Shown: positions 1 through 5,413 of the stretch, one piece after another
How the letters are laid out: every line of letters begins with the position of its first letter
How positions within the stretch are numbered: position 1 is the stretch's first letter
Position numbers and translations under genes: made by a program
Notes under the pieces: generated by a model
What the model was told of the DNA's origin: nothing
The model's database searches: none
Seen by the model: only the letters and a program-made list of their open reading frames with translations
Origin: Chloroflexota bacterium
Lineage (GTDB): Bacteria; Chloroflexota; UBA6077; JACCZL01
Length of the DNA: 7,628 nt
NCBI GenBank assembly: GCA_013695975.1
Contig: JACCZL010000172.1
Location: 1 to 7,628, forward strand
Direction of reading: 5' to 3'

Positions 1-2
1 TC

Positions 3-947
3 GTCCAGGGGATCGGCTACGAGAATTCGAGCCGCTCCCACTTCCGCGCGATGGATATCTGGCATACCTGCGAGCCGAACGAGATCGCGACCGAAGGCTG
101 GCTCGCCAAGGTGGTCCGCGAGCTCGACCCTGAGGGGACCAACCCGCTCACCGGAGTCAGCTTCGGCCGCGGCCTGCCCCGTGCGATGGCCGCGCCGGGC
201 GTCACGGCCACCTCAGTTGACAACCTCGACAACTACGGCCTGATGAACGGCGTCGAGGTCGCCCAGCAGCGCCAGCAGGACCTCGAGATCTTCAAGCGGA
301 TGTACACTCCAGCCGTCGGCACCGGCCTGGTCATGGACTACCTGAGCCAGACCGGCCAGGGCGTACTGACCGGGGCCGATCTGCTCAAGGCGGCCCCCGC
401 CCGCTACACCTCGACCGTCCAGTACGCCGACAACCCGATCGCCCGAGCCCTCCGCGACGTCGTGCGGGTCCACACGGCCGGGCTCGGGACGCGCGTCTTC
501 TACACCCAGCACGGCGGCTACGACCACCACGCCCAGGAAGTCCCCACCCACGCCCGCCTGCTCGGCGAGCTCTCTGGCGGCCTGACCGCTTTTATGCAAG
601 ACCTCCGCGAGCACGCCGCCGCCGACAACGTGACTGTCCTGGTCTTCACCGAGTTTGGCCGTCGCATCAAAGACAACGGGAGCGGCACCGACCACGGCTC
701 CGGCGGCGGGGCGCTGCTCGTCGGCGACCGCGTCGCGGGCGGCCTCTACGCCGAATACCCCTCGCTAGCCCCCGCCGACTGGCTCTACGGCGAGGACCTC
801 GAACATACGATCGACTTCCGCGGCATCTACGGTACCCTCCTCGAACAGTGGCTCGGCCTCGACTCGGTCCCGATCGTCGGCGGCGCCTACGAGCAGATCC
901 AGCCGTTCAAACCGACGGCCAGCCAGTCATATCGGGGGACCACGTGA
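3..947 (+). CDS. DUF1501 family protein, 3' part (start lies upstream of the window)
   Basis: The frame is open to the left edge and gives 314 visible C-terminal residues, so the start is outside the window; the ATG at 51 is internal, because family-like sequence (GYENSSRSHF) precedes it. Hallmarks of DUF1501, an alkaline-phosphatase-fold family, are visible: SRSHFRAMDIWHT at the left edge, GWLAK, GGYDHH near 513-530, TEFGRRIKDNGSGTDHG near 648-698, and a C-terminal DFRGIYGTLLEQWLG. The conserved His and Asp residues in GGYDHH and GTDHG are consistent with metal binding (family-level inference). Family members are often exported through Tat and sit beside DUF1800 genes; the N-terminus and upstream neighbour are not visible here. 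The biochemical role is not established. The stop TGA overlaps the start of the NHL gene, so the two are probably translationally coupled. Confidence 0.9.
   Translation, partial: VQGIGYENSSRSHFRAMDIWHTCEPNEIATEGWLAKVVRELDPEGTNPLTGVSFGRGLPRAMAAPGVTATSVDNLDNYGLMNGVEVAQQRQQDLEIFKRMYTPAVGTGLVMDYLSQTGQGVLTGADLLKAAPARYTSTVQYADNPIARALRDVVRVHTAGLGTRVFYTQHGGYDHHAQEVPTHARLLGELSGGLTAFMQDLREHAAADNVTVLVFTEFGRRIKDNGSGTDHGSGGGALLVGDRVAGGLYAEYPSLAPADWLYGEDLEHTIDFRGIYGTLLEQWLGLDSVPIVGGAYEQIQPFKPTASQSYRGTT
934..939 (+). promoter_or_regulatory. Ribosome-binding site of the NHL gene
   Basis: GGGGGA lies inside the last codons of the DUF1501 gene, 4 nt before the GTG at 944. It supports this start over the upstream in-frame ATG. 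Confidence 0.55.
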
Positions 948-2050
948 CGACGACGAATGCACCCACCGAAAACCTGACCGGGCCGATCGGCACGACACCC
1001 GACGACGTGGTGCCCCAGGCGCACACCAACGGTGCCGCCCCCCACGCCCTGCTGCGGGCCGGCTTCCCCTACTACGCCACCCTTGGTATGCGCCGCGTCA
1101 CCACCTATTGCATGGACATCGCCATCGGCGACGAGGATCGCCTCTACGTCCTCTGCCGCGACGACGGCCCCGCCGGCAACGCCATCCGCAAGATCAATTG
1201 GGACGACGAAGACCTCGGGACGATCGGCAAGAGCGGCACCGGTGAGGGCCAGTTGGTCTGGCCGGTCACGCTGATCCGCGACGGCGGCGAGAACCTCTAC
1301 GTCTCCGATGAAGGGCTCCATCGGATCTCGGCCTTCAGGCGCGACGGGACGTTCATCGGTCACTGGGGCAGCCACGGCGCCGAGCCCGGTCAGCTTAATC
1401 GCCCGTCCGGCATCACCTTCGACGCCGACGAGAACGTCTGGGTGGCCGACACGATGAACCACCGCGTCCAGCAGTTCACCAGGGACGGCCGCTTCCTCTT
1501 GACGTTCGGCCGCCACGGCAGCGGCGACGGCGAATTCGACATGCCCTGGGGCATCGCGGTGGACCGCGCCGGCGACGTCTACGTCGCCGACTGGCGTAAC
1601 GACCGCGTGCAGAAGTTTTCCCCTGACGGTCGCTTCCTGGTGCAGTTCGGCCGCACCGGGAGCGGCGATGGCGAATTCAACCGTCCGGCCGGCCTCACTG
1701 TCGACGGCGACGGCGACATCTACGTCGCCGACCGCGGCAACAACCGGGTCCAGCTCTTCGATCGCACCGGCCGCTACGTCGAGCAGTTCATCGGCGACGC
1801 GACCCTCTCGAAGAGCGGCCGCACCTACGTCCTTGCCAACCCGAAGGTCCTCCGCATGCGTGAGATGAACACCCTCGAGCAGCAGAAGCGCTTCCGCGGC
1901 CCCGCCGCTGTCCGCCTCGACGCCGAAGGCCGCATGTACGTCCCCGACTTCGGCAGCCACCGCATCCAGGTCTACAAGAAAGAAGCCTACCCCCTCACCC
2001 CGGAAGAAATCTGGCCCGAGCAAGCGGCGCCGACGCTGTATACGGTGTAG
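944..2050 (+). CDS. NHL-repeat six-bladed beta-propeller protein
   Basis: This gene encodes 368 aa. I chose GTG at 944 because it makes a 4-nt GTGA overlap with the DUF1501 stop and has GGGGGA at 934-939 just upstream; extending the frame to the ATG at 848 would put Arg-rich non-homologous sequence inside the DUF1501 gene. Six NHL-type blades can be read: about residues 49-104, 105-151, 152-198, 199-245, 246-318 and 319-345. Blades 3 and 4 are exactly 47 residues, with the pattern P-x-G-[IL]-x-[VF]-D-x-x-[GN]-x-[VI]-[YW]-V-A-D-x-x-N-x-R-V-Q-x-F. Blade 5 carries an insertion around residues 285-318. There is no signal peptide or membrane segment; the first 45 residues look disordered. NHL propellers are usually protein- or ligand-binding scaffolds, sometimes lyases or peptidases. 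No catalytic site is recognisable, so the partner is unknown, although coupling to DUF1501 hints at a shared process. Confidence 0.9.
   Translation: MTTTNAPTENLTGPIGTTPDDVVPQAHTNGAAPHALLRAGFPYYATLGMRRVTTYCMDIAIGDEDRLYVLCRDDGPAGNAIRKINWDDEDLGTIGKSGTGEGQLVWPVTLIRDGGENLYVSDEGLHRISAFRRDGTFIGHWGSHGAEPGQLNRPSGITFDADENVWVADTMNHRVQQFTRDGRFLLTFGRHGSGDGEFDMPWGIAVDRAGDVYVADWRNDRVQKFSPDGRFLVQFGRTGSGDGEFNRPAGLTVDGDGDIYVADRGNNRVQLFDRTGRYVEQFIGDATLSKSGRTYVLANPKVLRMREMNTLEQQKRFRGPAAVRLDAEGRMYVPDFGSHRIQVYKKEAYPLTPEEIWPEQAAPTLYTV
1256..1792 (+). repeat. Tandem NHL coding repeat, about 141 bp period
   Basis: Successive propeller blades are similar at the DNA level as well as in protein. The hexamer GAATTC recurs at 1532 and 1673, exactly 141 nt (47 codons) apart, in matching blocks encoding GSGDGEF. 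The blocks encoding [VI]YVADxxNxRVQ recur with the same period. This is an intragenic coding repeat, not a mobile or regulatory element. Confidence 0.8.
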
Positions 2051-2061
2051 ACGAGACTCGC

Positions 2062-2400
2062 ATGCCCATGATGTTCGGCTTCTCTGGGCAGCGCCGCCAA
2101 CTGCTGGAGGCGGAGCTGCGGCGGATCGCGGCCGAGCTGCCGCGGCTCGGGGCCCTGCGCGCCTACCTCGTCGGCGCTCTGCCGCTCGGCAGCGTCGACC
2201 CTGAAACCGAGCTGGAGCTGCTGGTCGTCCAGCCGACCGACGAGCCGTTTCACCGCCGCGCCGACTTCTGGGTCAACCATCTGCGCCCGCGTGTCGGTAC
2301 CCGCTTCCTCGTCTACACGCCGGAGGAGCTCGAGGCGCTCGCAGACGTCGACCCGCTGCTCCGCGAAGCCCAGCGCATCGGCGAGGCCGTGATTGGCTGA
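2062..2400 (+). CDS. MNT-type nucleotidyltransferase-fold protein, degenerate active site
   Basis: This gene encodes 112 aa, starting 11 nt after the NHL stop. The size and layout fit the minimal nucleotidyltransferase (MNT) half of MNT/HEPN modules: an N-terminal helix, then a hydrophobic strand leading into the motif region at residues 38-56, and a C-terminal TPEELEAL. The family signature is G-S-x10-D-x-D. Here residues 38-39 are G-A and the D-x-D position (50-52) reads E-L-E. The strand where the third acid would fall (RVGTRFLVYT) has no Asp. Catalysis is therefore doubtful; a structural or antitoxin-like role is more likely than nucleotidyl transfer. It overlaps the following HEPN gene by 8 nt, the usual arrangement for such pairs (MntA/HepT type in the literature). 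The family call is fairly confident; the loss of activity is inference from motif reading. Confidence 0.75.
   Translation: MPMMFGFSGQRRQLLEAELRRIAAELPRLGALRAYLVGALPLGSVDPETELELLVVQPTDEPFHRRADFWVNHLRPRVGTRFLVYTPEELEALADVDPLLREAQRIGEAVIG
2383..2386 (+). promoter_or_regulatory. Ribosome-binding site deciding the TTG start of the HEPN gene
   Basis: GAGG sits 6 nt before the TTG at 2393, inside the 3' end of the MNT gene. A stop codon immediately upstream in frame leaves no earlier start. Confidence 0.5.
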
Positions 2401-2857
2401 GGACGCCGCCGCGACGGCCGATCGCGTCGCCGGCCCCTGGCTCACGCAGGCCGATTACGATCTCGCCGACGCCGAATTCGTCGCCGTGGCCGGCCGCCAC
2501 GCCCTGGCCTGCTTCCTCTGCCACCAGGCGGCCGAGAAGGCCGTCACCGCCTACCTGCTCGCGCGCGGTGCCGAGAGGGTCTGGGGCCACGCCCTGGCCG
2601 ACCTCTGCGAGGACGCGATGGCCCTCGACCCGTCGTTCGACCTCGTCAAGTCGGTCGCCGTCCTCCTCGACAAGCACCACCTTGGCGCCCGCTACCCCTC
2701 CGCCCTCCCCGGCGGCGTCCCGTCCGAGGCGCACGACCACCACGACTCCGCCCGCGCCCACGAGCTGGCCCGCCACGTCCGAGCATTCGTCCGCGCACGC
2801 CTCGCCGAGCTACACTCCTCGAGCGCTTCAGCACGAGAAGCTACGGACAGGGGGTAA
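2393..2857 (+). CDS. HEPN-domain protein (partner of the MNT protein)
   Basis: This gene encodes 154 aa. The start is forced: TGA occupies the in-frame codon just before the TTG at 2393, GAGG lies at 2383-2386 with 6-nt spacing, and the next Met (residue 76) is too far inside the domain. Residues 16-61 (W-x-x-x-A-x-x-D-L-x-x-A, then ACFLCHQAAEKAVTAYLLARG) are a classic HEPN helix pair. GHALADL (65-71) and GARYPSALPGG (98-108), followed by a terminal helix, match the RYP-containing HEPN subgroup that pairs with MNT proteins. HEPN proteins can be RNases using R-x4-6-H. R121 and H128 give an R-x6-H near the C-terminus, but whether they are catalytic cannot be told from sequence. It lies between the MNT and VOC genes in the same strand run. 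The pair may be a toxin-antitoxin-like module or a domesticated regulator. The C-terminal Ser/Arg tail is not conserved-looking. Confidence 0.82.
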   Translation: MAEDAAATADRVAGPWLTQADYDLADAEFVAVAGRHALACFLCHQAAEKAVTAYLLARGAERVWGHALADLCEDAMALDPSFDLVKSVAVLLDKHHLGARYPSALPGGVPSEAHDHHDSARAHELARHVRAFVRARLAELHSSSASAREATDRG

Positions 2858-2859
2858 GC

Positions 2860-3258
2860 ATGGCTGGCCCGACGACTCTCGGCGTGCATCATCTGCGATT
2901 CACGGTCAGCGACCTCGATCGGTCGATCGCGTTCTACACCGACGTGCTCGGCTTCGAGCTGAGGATTCGCTTCGGCCCCAACTCGGTGTTCCTCCACGAC
3001 GGGACGGTCGGGCTGGGGCTGAACACGCCCTGGCACGAGCTCTCGCCCGAGGAGGAGCGCTTCGACGAGGCCCGCGTCGGCTTGGACCACGTCGGCTTCC
3101 GCGTCGCCAGCGCCGACGACGTCCACAAGGCCGCCGAGCACCTCGACGCCCACGGGATCGCCCACAGCGAGGTCAAGCCAGGCCGCATCCCCGACTCCCT
3201 GCTCGTCGTCTTCCGCGACCCGGACAATATCCAGCTCGAGTACTACTTCACGCCCTGA
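2860..3258 (+). CDS. VOC (glyoxalase/bleomycin resistance/dioxygenase) fold protein
   Basis: This gene encodes 132 aa. It starts at ATG 2860, 2 nt after the HEPN stop, with AGGGGG at 2849-2854. The two beta-alpha-beta-beta-beta modules of the vicinal oxygen chelate fold are clear: residues 8-33 (GVHHLRFTVSDLDRS followed by FYTDVLGF) and 74-131 (GLDHVGFRV, then VVFRDPDNIQLEYYF). Probable metal ligands are H11, H77 and E127; the acidic ligand usual at the end of module one is not obvious (VGLGLN at 50-55). Single-domain VOC proteins of this size include lyoxalase-like lyases, dioxygenases and antibiotic-binding proteins; the substrate cannot be assigned. Its last 16 nt overlap the 3' end of the convergent minus-strand gene. 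Confidence 0.88.
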   Translation: MAGPTTLGVHHLRFTVSDLDRSIAFYTDVLGFELRIRFGPNSVFLHDGTVGLGLNTPWHELSPEEERFDEARVGLDHVGFRVASADDVHKAAEHLDAHGIAHSEVKPGRIPDSLLVVFRDPDNIQLEYYFTP

Positions 3259-4016
3259 ACCGCCGTGAGCTGCGCCTGCTGGCTTGCCGCGCCGCGATTG
3301 CCATTGATCGCGTAGACGGTGATCTCCTGGGGCCCCGCCGACTCCGTCTCGTACACGAGGCGGTCGTCCTCTTGGCGCACTTGCCCCGGTGAGGAAAAGA
3401 ACTTGTGCCAGAGCGGTCGACCCAGCGGGTCGGCGGCTTCCACCTCGAGCACGACACGGCCACCCACATGTATCTCCCCGGCCGGCAGCTCGAACCGGCG
3501 GATCTCTGGGACGACCGTGACGCCCTCCAGCGTGGGTTTGCGAACGACGTCGCCGTCGAAGGCTTCTGCGATCTCGGCGATCGGCGCCTTCGCCCGCCCG
3601 GCGTCCCGCGCCAGGACCACGAGATTGGCACGGGCGAACGCGATGGCCCCGTCGCCCTGCGCGCCAAACGCCACGTCCCCGATCGACGCCTCGGACCGGG
3701 CTCGGACCCGCGGCGACTGGAATTCCCCCAGCACCCGCACCAGCACCCCGTGGGCCTCGGCCCGTGATCCGCATTCGAAGACCACCAGGTCGCACAGCGC
3801 GTCGCTTGCCGACCGAGTCGGGACCCAGATCGACTGGATCATCCGCGGCCATCCGGCTGCCAGGACATCCTGAATTCGGTGGGCTCGCCAGCCGGGCAGC
3901 TCGTCCCCGGTCAGGAAGAGCCCTTGGATGAAGAGGTTCTCCGGCAGCCTGTTAGTCCCCTGCCAGGCCTCATAGGCATACCGGCGCTTCAACTCGTCCA
4001 GCATCTCAGTGGCCAT
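3243..4016 (-). CDS. Hypothetical protein with beta-sandwich-like C-terminus, partner of the transglutaminase-like protein
   Basis: This gene encodes 257 aa of unknown function. The start at 4016 is chosen over a longer frame reaching 4088 because a perfect AGGAGG lies 8 nt upstream and the extension would run into the preceding gene. Residues 1-60 look helical and mixed (LDELKRRYAYEAWQG). Residues 60-160 form an alpha/beta region containing SIGDVAFGAQGDGAIAFARA followed by NLVVLARDAG, a pattern like secreted or accessory proteins with a GD...FxRxN-VVV strand pair. Residues 168-255 alternate hydrophobic residues (IHVGGRVVLEVEAADPLGRP, EITVYAINGNRGAA) as in Ig/fibronectin-type sandwiches, and the phrasing resembles domains that modulate 'thing compared with context' binding. 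There is no signal peptide or transmembrane helix. It starts 26 nt after the stop of the transglutaminase-like gene, so the two are almost certainly co-transcribed. I do not recognise a named family. Confidence 0.82.
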   Translation of the reverse strand: MATEMLDELKRRYAYEAWQGTNRLPENLFIQGLFLTGDELPGWRAHRIQDVLAAGWPRMIQSIWVPTRSASDALCDLVVFECGSRAEAHGVLVRVLGEFQSPRVRARSEASIGDVAFGAQGDGAIAFARANLVVLARDAGRAKAPIAEIAEAFDGDVVRKPTLEGVTVVPEIRRFELPAGEIHVGGRVVLEVEAADPLGRPLWHKFFSSPGQVRQEDDRLVYETESAGPQEITVYAINGNRGAASQQAQLTAVQGVK

Positions 4017-4024
4017 GGGTGATG

Positions 4025-4030
4025 CCTCCT
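4025..4030 (-). promoter_or_regulatory. Consensus Shine-Dalgarno AGGAGG for the 257-aa gene
   Basis: Read on the minus strand, AGGAGG is followed by 8 nt (CATCACCC) and then ATG at 4016-4014. It is the strongest ribosome-binding site in the window and fixes the start of the downstream gene. Confidence 0.85.
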
Positions 4031-4042
4031 GTCGCGCGACGA

Positions 4043-5253
4043 TCAGTTCATCGTCCTGCGCTGGCGAGTCGTCGGTTGCGGCGCGCACGCCGGCCGGCCT
4101 GCCGGCGTTGCCAATCGATCACGGTACACGCCGTCACCCGGGTTGCCGAAGCGGAGGTTGACTGGCAGGAGCGGGGTGTGCGGAGCCGCCGTCGGGTCGG
4201 CGTCGCCGTCCACCAGAAGACAGGCGTCGTAGACTTCCTCATTGGCGTTGCAGGCGCCTTTCCAGGCCACCTCGTGGTACGAGAAGCCACCCCAGCCGCA
4301 GGCCGTCTGCCACGTACTCGACCCGATCGCCAGGATCGAGTTGAGGTCGAAGCCCCAGCCCATGCGGGACTGCCAGAGATCGCACCCCAGGATGTTGGCG
4401 AACGTGGAAACGAACGTCGCACAGTCCGTGCAGTTGACGTAGACCCCGTTGCCGATCCCGCCGCGCAGCCGCTCGAGGAAGGCTGTGCAGTTGAACTGCC
4501 CCAGCGCATAGCGAGTGGAGCCGCCGCCGGGACAGTCGTACACCACCGTGCCTGGGCCGAGGTTGTACACCTCGCGGGTCACGCGCGCAGCCGCGTCATC
4601 CCGGTGCTTCGTCAGGACAGCCCATCGGCAGGCGTAGTCGAGCACCTCGGTCCACGGGAGCTGGGTGTTGCTCGCCGCGTGGGGCGTCTGCTGCCAGGGC
4701 GCCTTCGGCGTTTCCAGCACGCTGTAGATCCGGTGCTCGCTCGTCGCGAAGTCGGTCCACGGATGCTTGCGGCGGCGGCGGTACTGCCATCGCCAGGTGG
4801 TCGCGCGGACCCCGACGCCGGCACGCCACAGCCGCACACGCCGGAGCTGAAAGGTCTCGAGCGACGTCAGCCCGCTCGCCGGGAAAACGACACGCCTTGC
4901 CTTCACCTCTCCCAGCACGTTTCCGAAGAGGAGCCGCAGGATGGCGAAGATCAGCCGCCAGAGCCACCCGAGGCAGCCACTATTGCCACTCGGCACGATC
5001 GGGTCTACGGCGCGGATCTCGACGGCTCGGAGCCGCGGATCCAGACGCCGGAATTGCGCCTGGATCGTGATCGTGTTTCCCTTTGTCTCGGCCAGGGCGT
5101 AGGCGACCGGCGAATCCTCTGGATTGATGCTGAGCCGCGCTGCCACTCCGGGACGGTGACGAACTGGGTGGCATTCCGTCGGACGTTCAGGGCGTCATGG
5201 GTCGCCGACGCCGAATCGTGGTTGAACTTGATCGCCTCGAGCTGCACGCCCAT
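4043..5253 (-). CDS. Transglutaminase-like cysteine domain protein with N-terminal beta-rich region; reading frame broken near 5134
   Basis: The gene is read in two frames: 5253 to about 5134 in one, then to the TGA at 4045-4043 in the other. Joining them by restoring one base gives about 403 aa. The start ATG at 5253 has GGAG 6 nt upstream. In joined numbering, residues 55-185 look like a beta-sandwich (TITIQAQFRRLDPRLRAVEI, then TTWRWQYR, then SEHRIYSVLETPKAPW) interrupted by a hydrophobic stretch at 93-114. Residues 200-350 match a transglutaminase-like core: C275 in VNCTDCATFVSTFANILG, H327 in SYHEVAW and D343 in EVYDACLLVDGD, with fold-typical order and spacing. Such folds act as peptidases, amidases or crosslinkers; the activity here is inferred. 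The protein is Cys-rich around the core and lacks a signal peptide. The tail after residue 370 is Pro/Arg-rich and probably unstructured. The break may be a sequencing error or a real mutation; if real, only a GTG start at 5146 would give the C-terminal 367 aa. Confidence 0.78.
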
Positions 5254-5259
5254 CGTCAT

Positions 5260-5263
5260 CTCC
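5260..5263 (-). promoter_or_regulatory. Ribosome-binding site of the transglutaminase-like gene
   Basis: On the minus strand GGAG is followed by ATGACG and then ATG at 5253. The spacing of 6 nt favours this ATG over the GTG at 5265 and over the ATG at 5259, which directly abuts GGAG. Confidence 0.5.
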
Positions 5264-5285
5264 ACGCCCGGCCCCCGGCCTCGAC

Positions 5286-5291
5286 ATCATA
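5286..5291 (-). promoter_or_regulatory. Possible -10 promoter element (TATGAT)
   Basis: TATGAT on the minus strand matches the sigma-70 consensus TATAAT at five of six bases. It lies in the 160-nt gap between the dehydratase stop and the transglutaminase-like start, about 32 nt before the ATG at 5253. No good -35 box is visible at 16-18 nt. AT-rich hexamers are scarce here, which is why it stands out, but it remains a guess. Confidence 0.3.
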
Positions 5292-5413
5292 CATCTGCGC
5301 AGCGGCTGACCCCCCGCAACTCCACCCGAGCTAAGCGATACCGCCACGGCCAGTGGTGTCTGTCTCGATCCGGGAGTCCTGGTCGCGAGGTCGGCCCCGC
5401 ATCGGCCGGCGGC

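Noticed and set aside
887..2023. Minus-strand open frame antisense to the NHL gene
   Set aside because: It mirrors the NHL repeat periodicity (repeating V-G-D-V-D-V-A) and is explained by the sense-strand propeller.
2692..3852. Minus-strand open frame of 386 codons
   Set aside because: It runs antisense through the HEPN and VOC genes and across the 257-aa gene in another frame; composition is Arg/Gly/Ala-rich with no domain.
5125..5150. Programmed -1 ribosomal frameshift in the transglutaminase-like gene
   Set aside because: No slippery heptamer or obvious downstream structure is present at the transition, and programmed shifts are not expected in such a gene; a missing base is the simpler reading.
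5299..5345. Short inverted repeats (CTGCGCAG, CCAC..GTGG) in the gap before the transglutaminase-like gene as operator or terminator
   Set aside because: Stems are 4 bp or less, with no T tract and no second copy elsewhere in the window.
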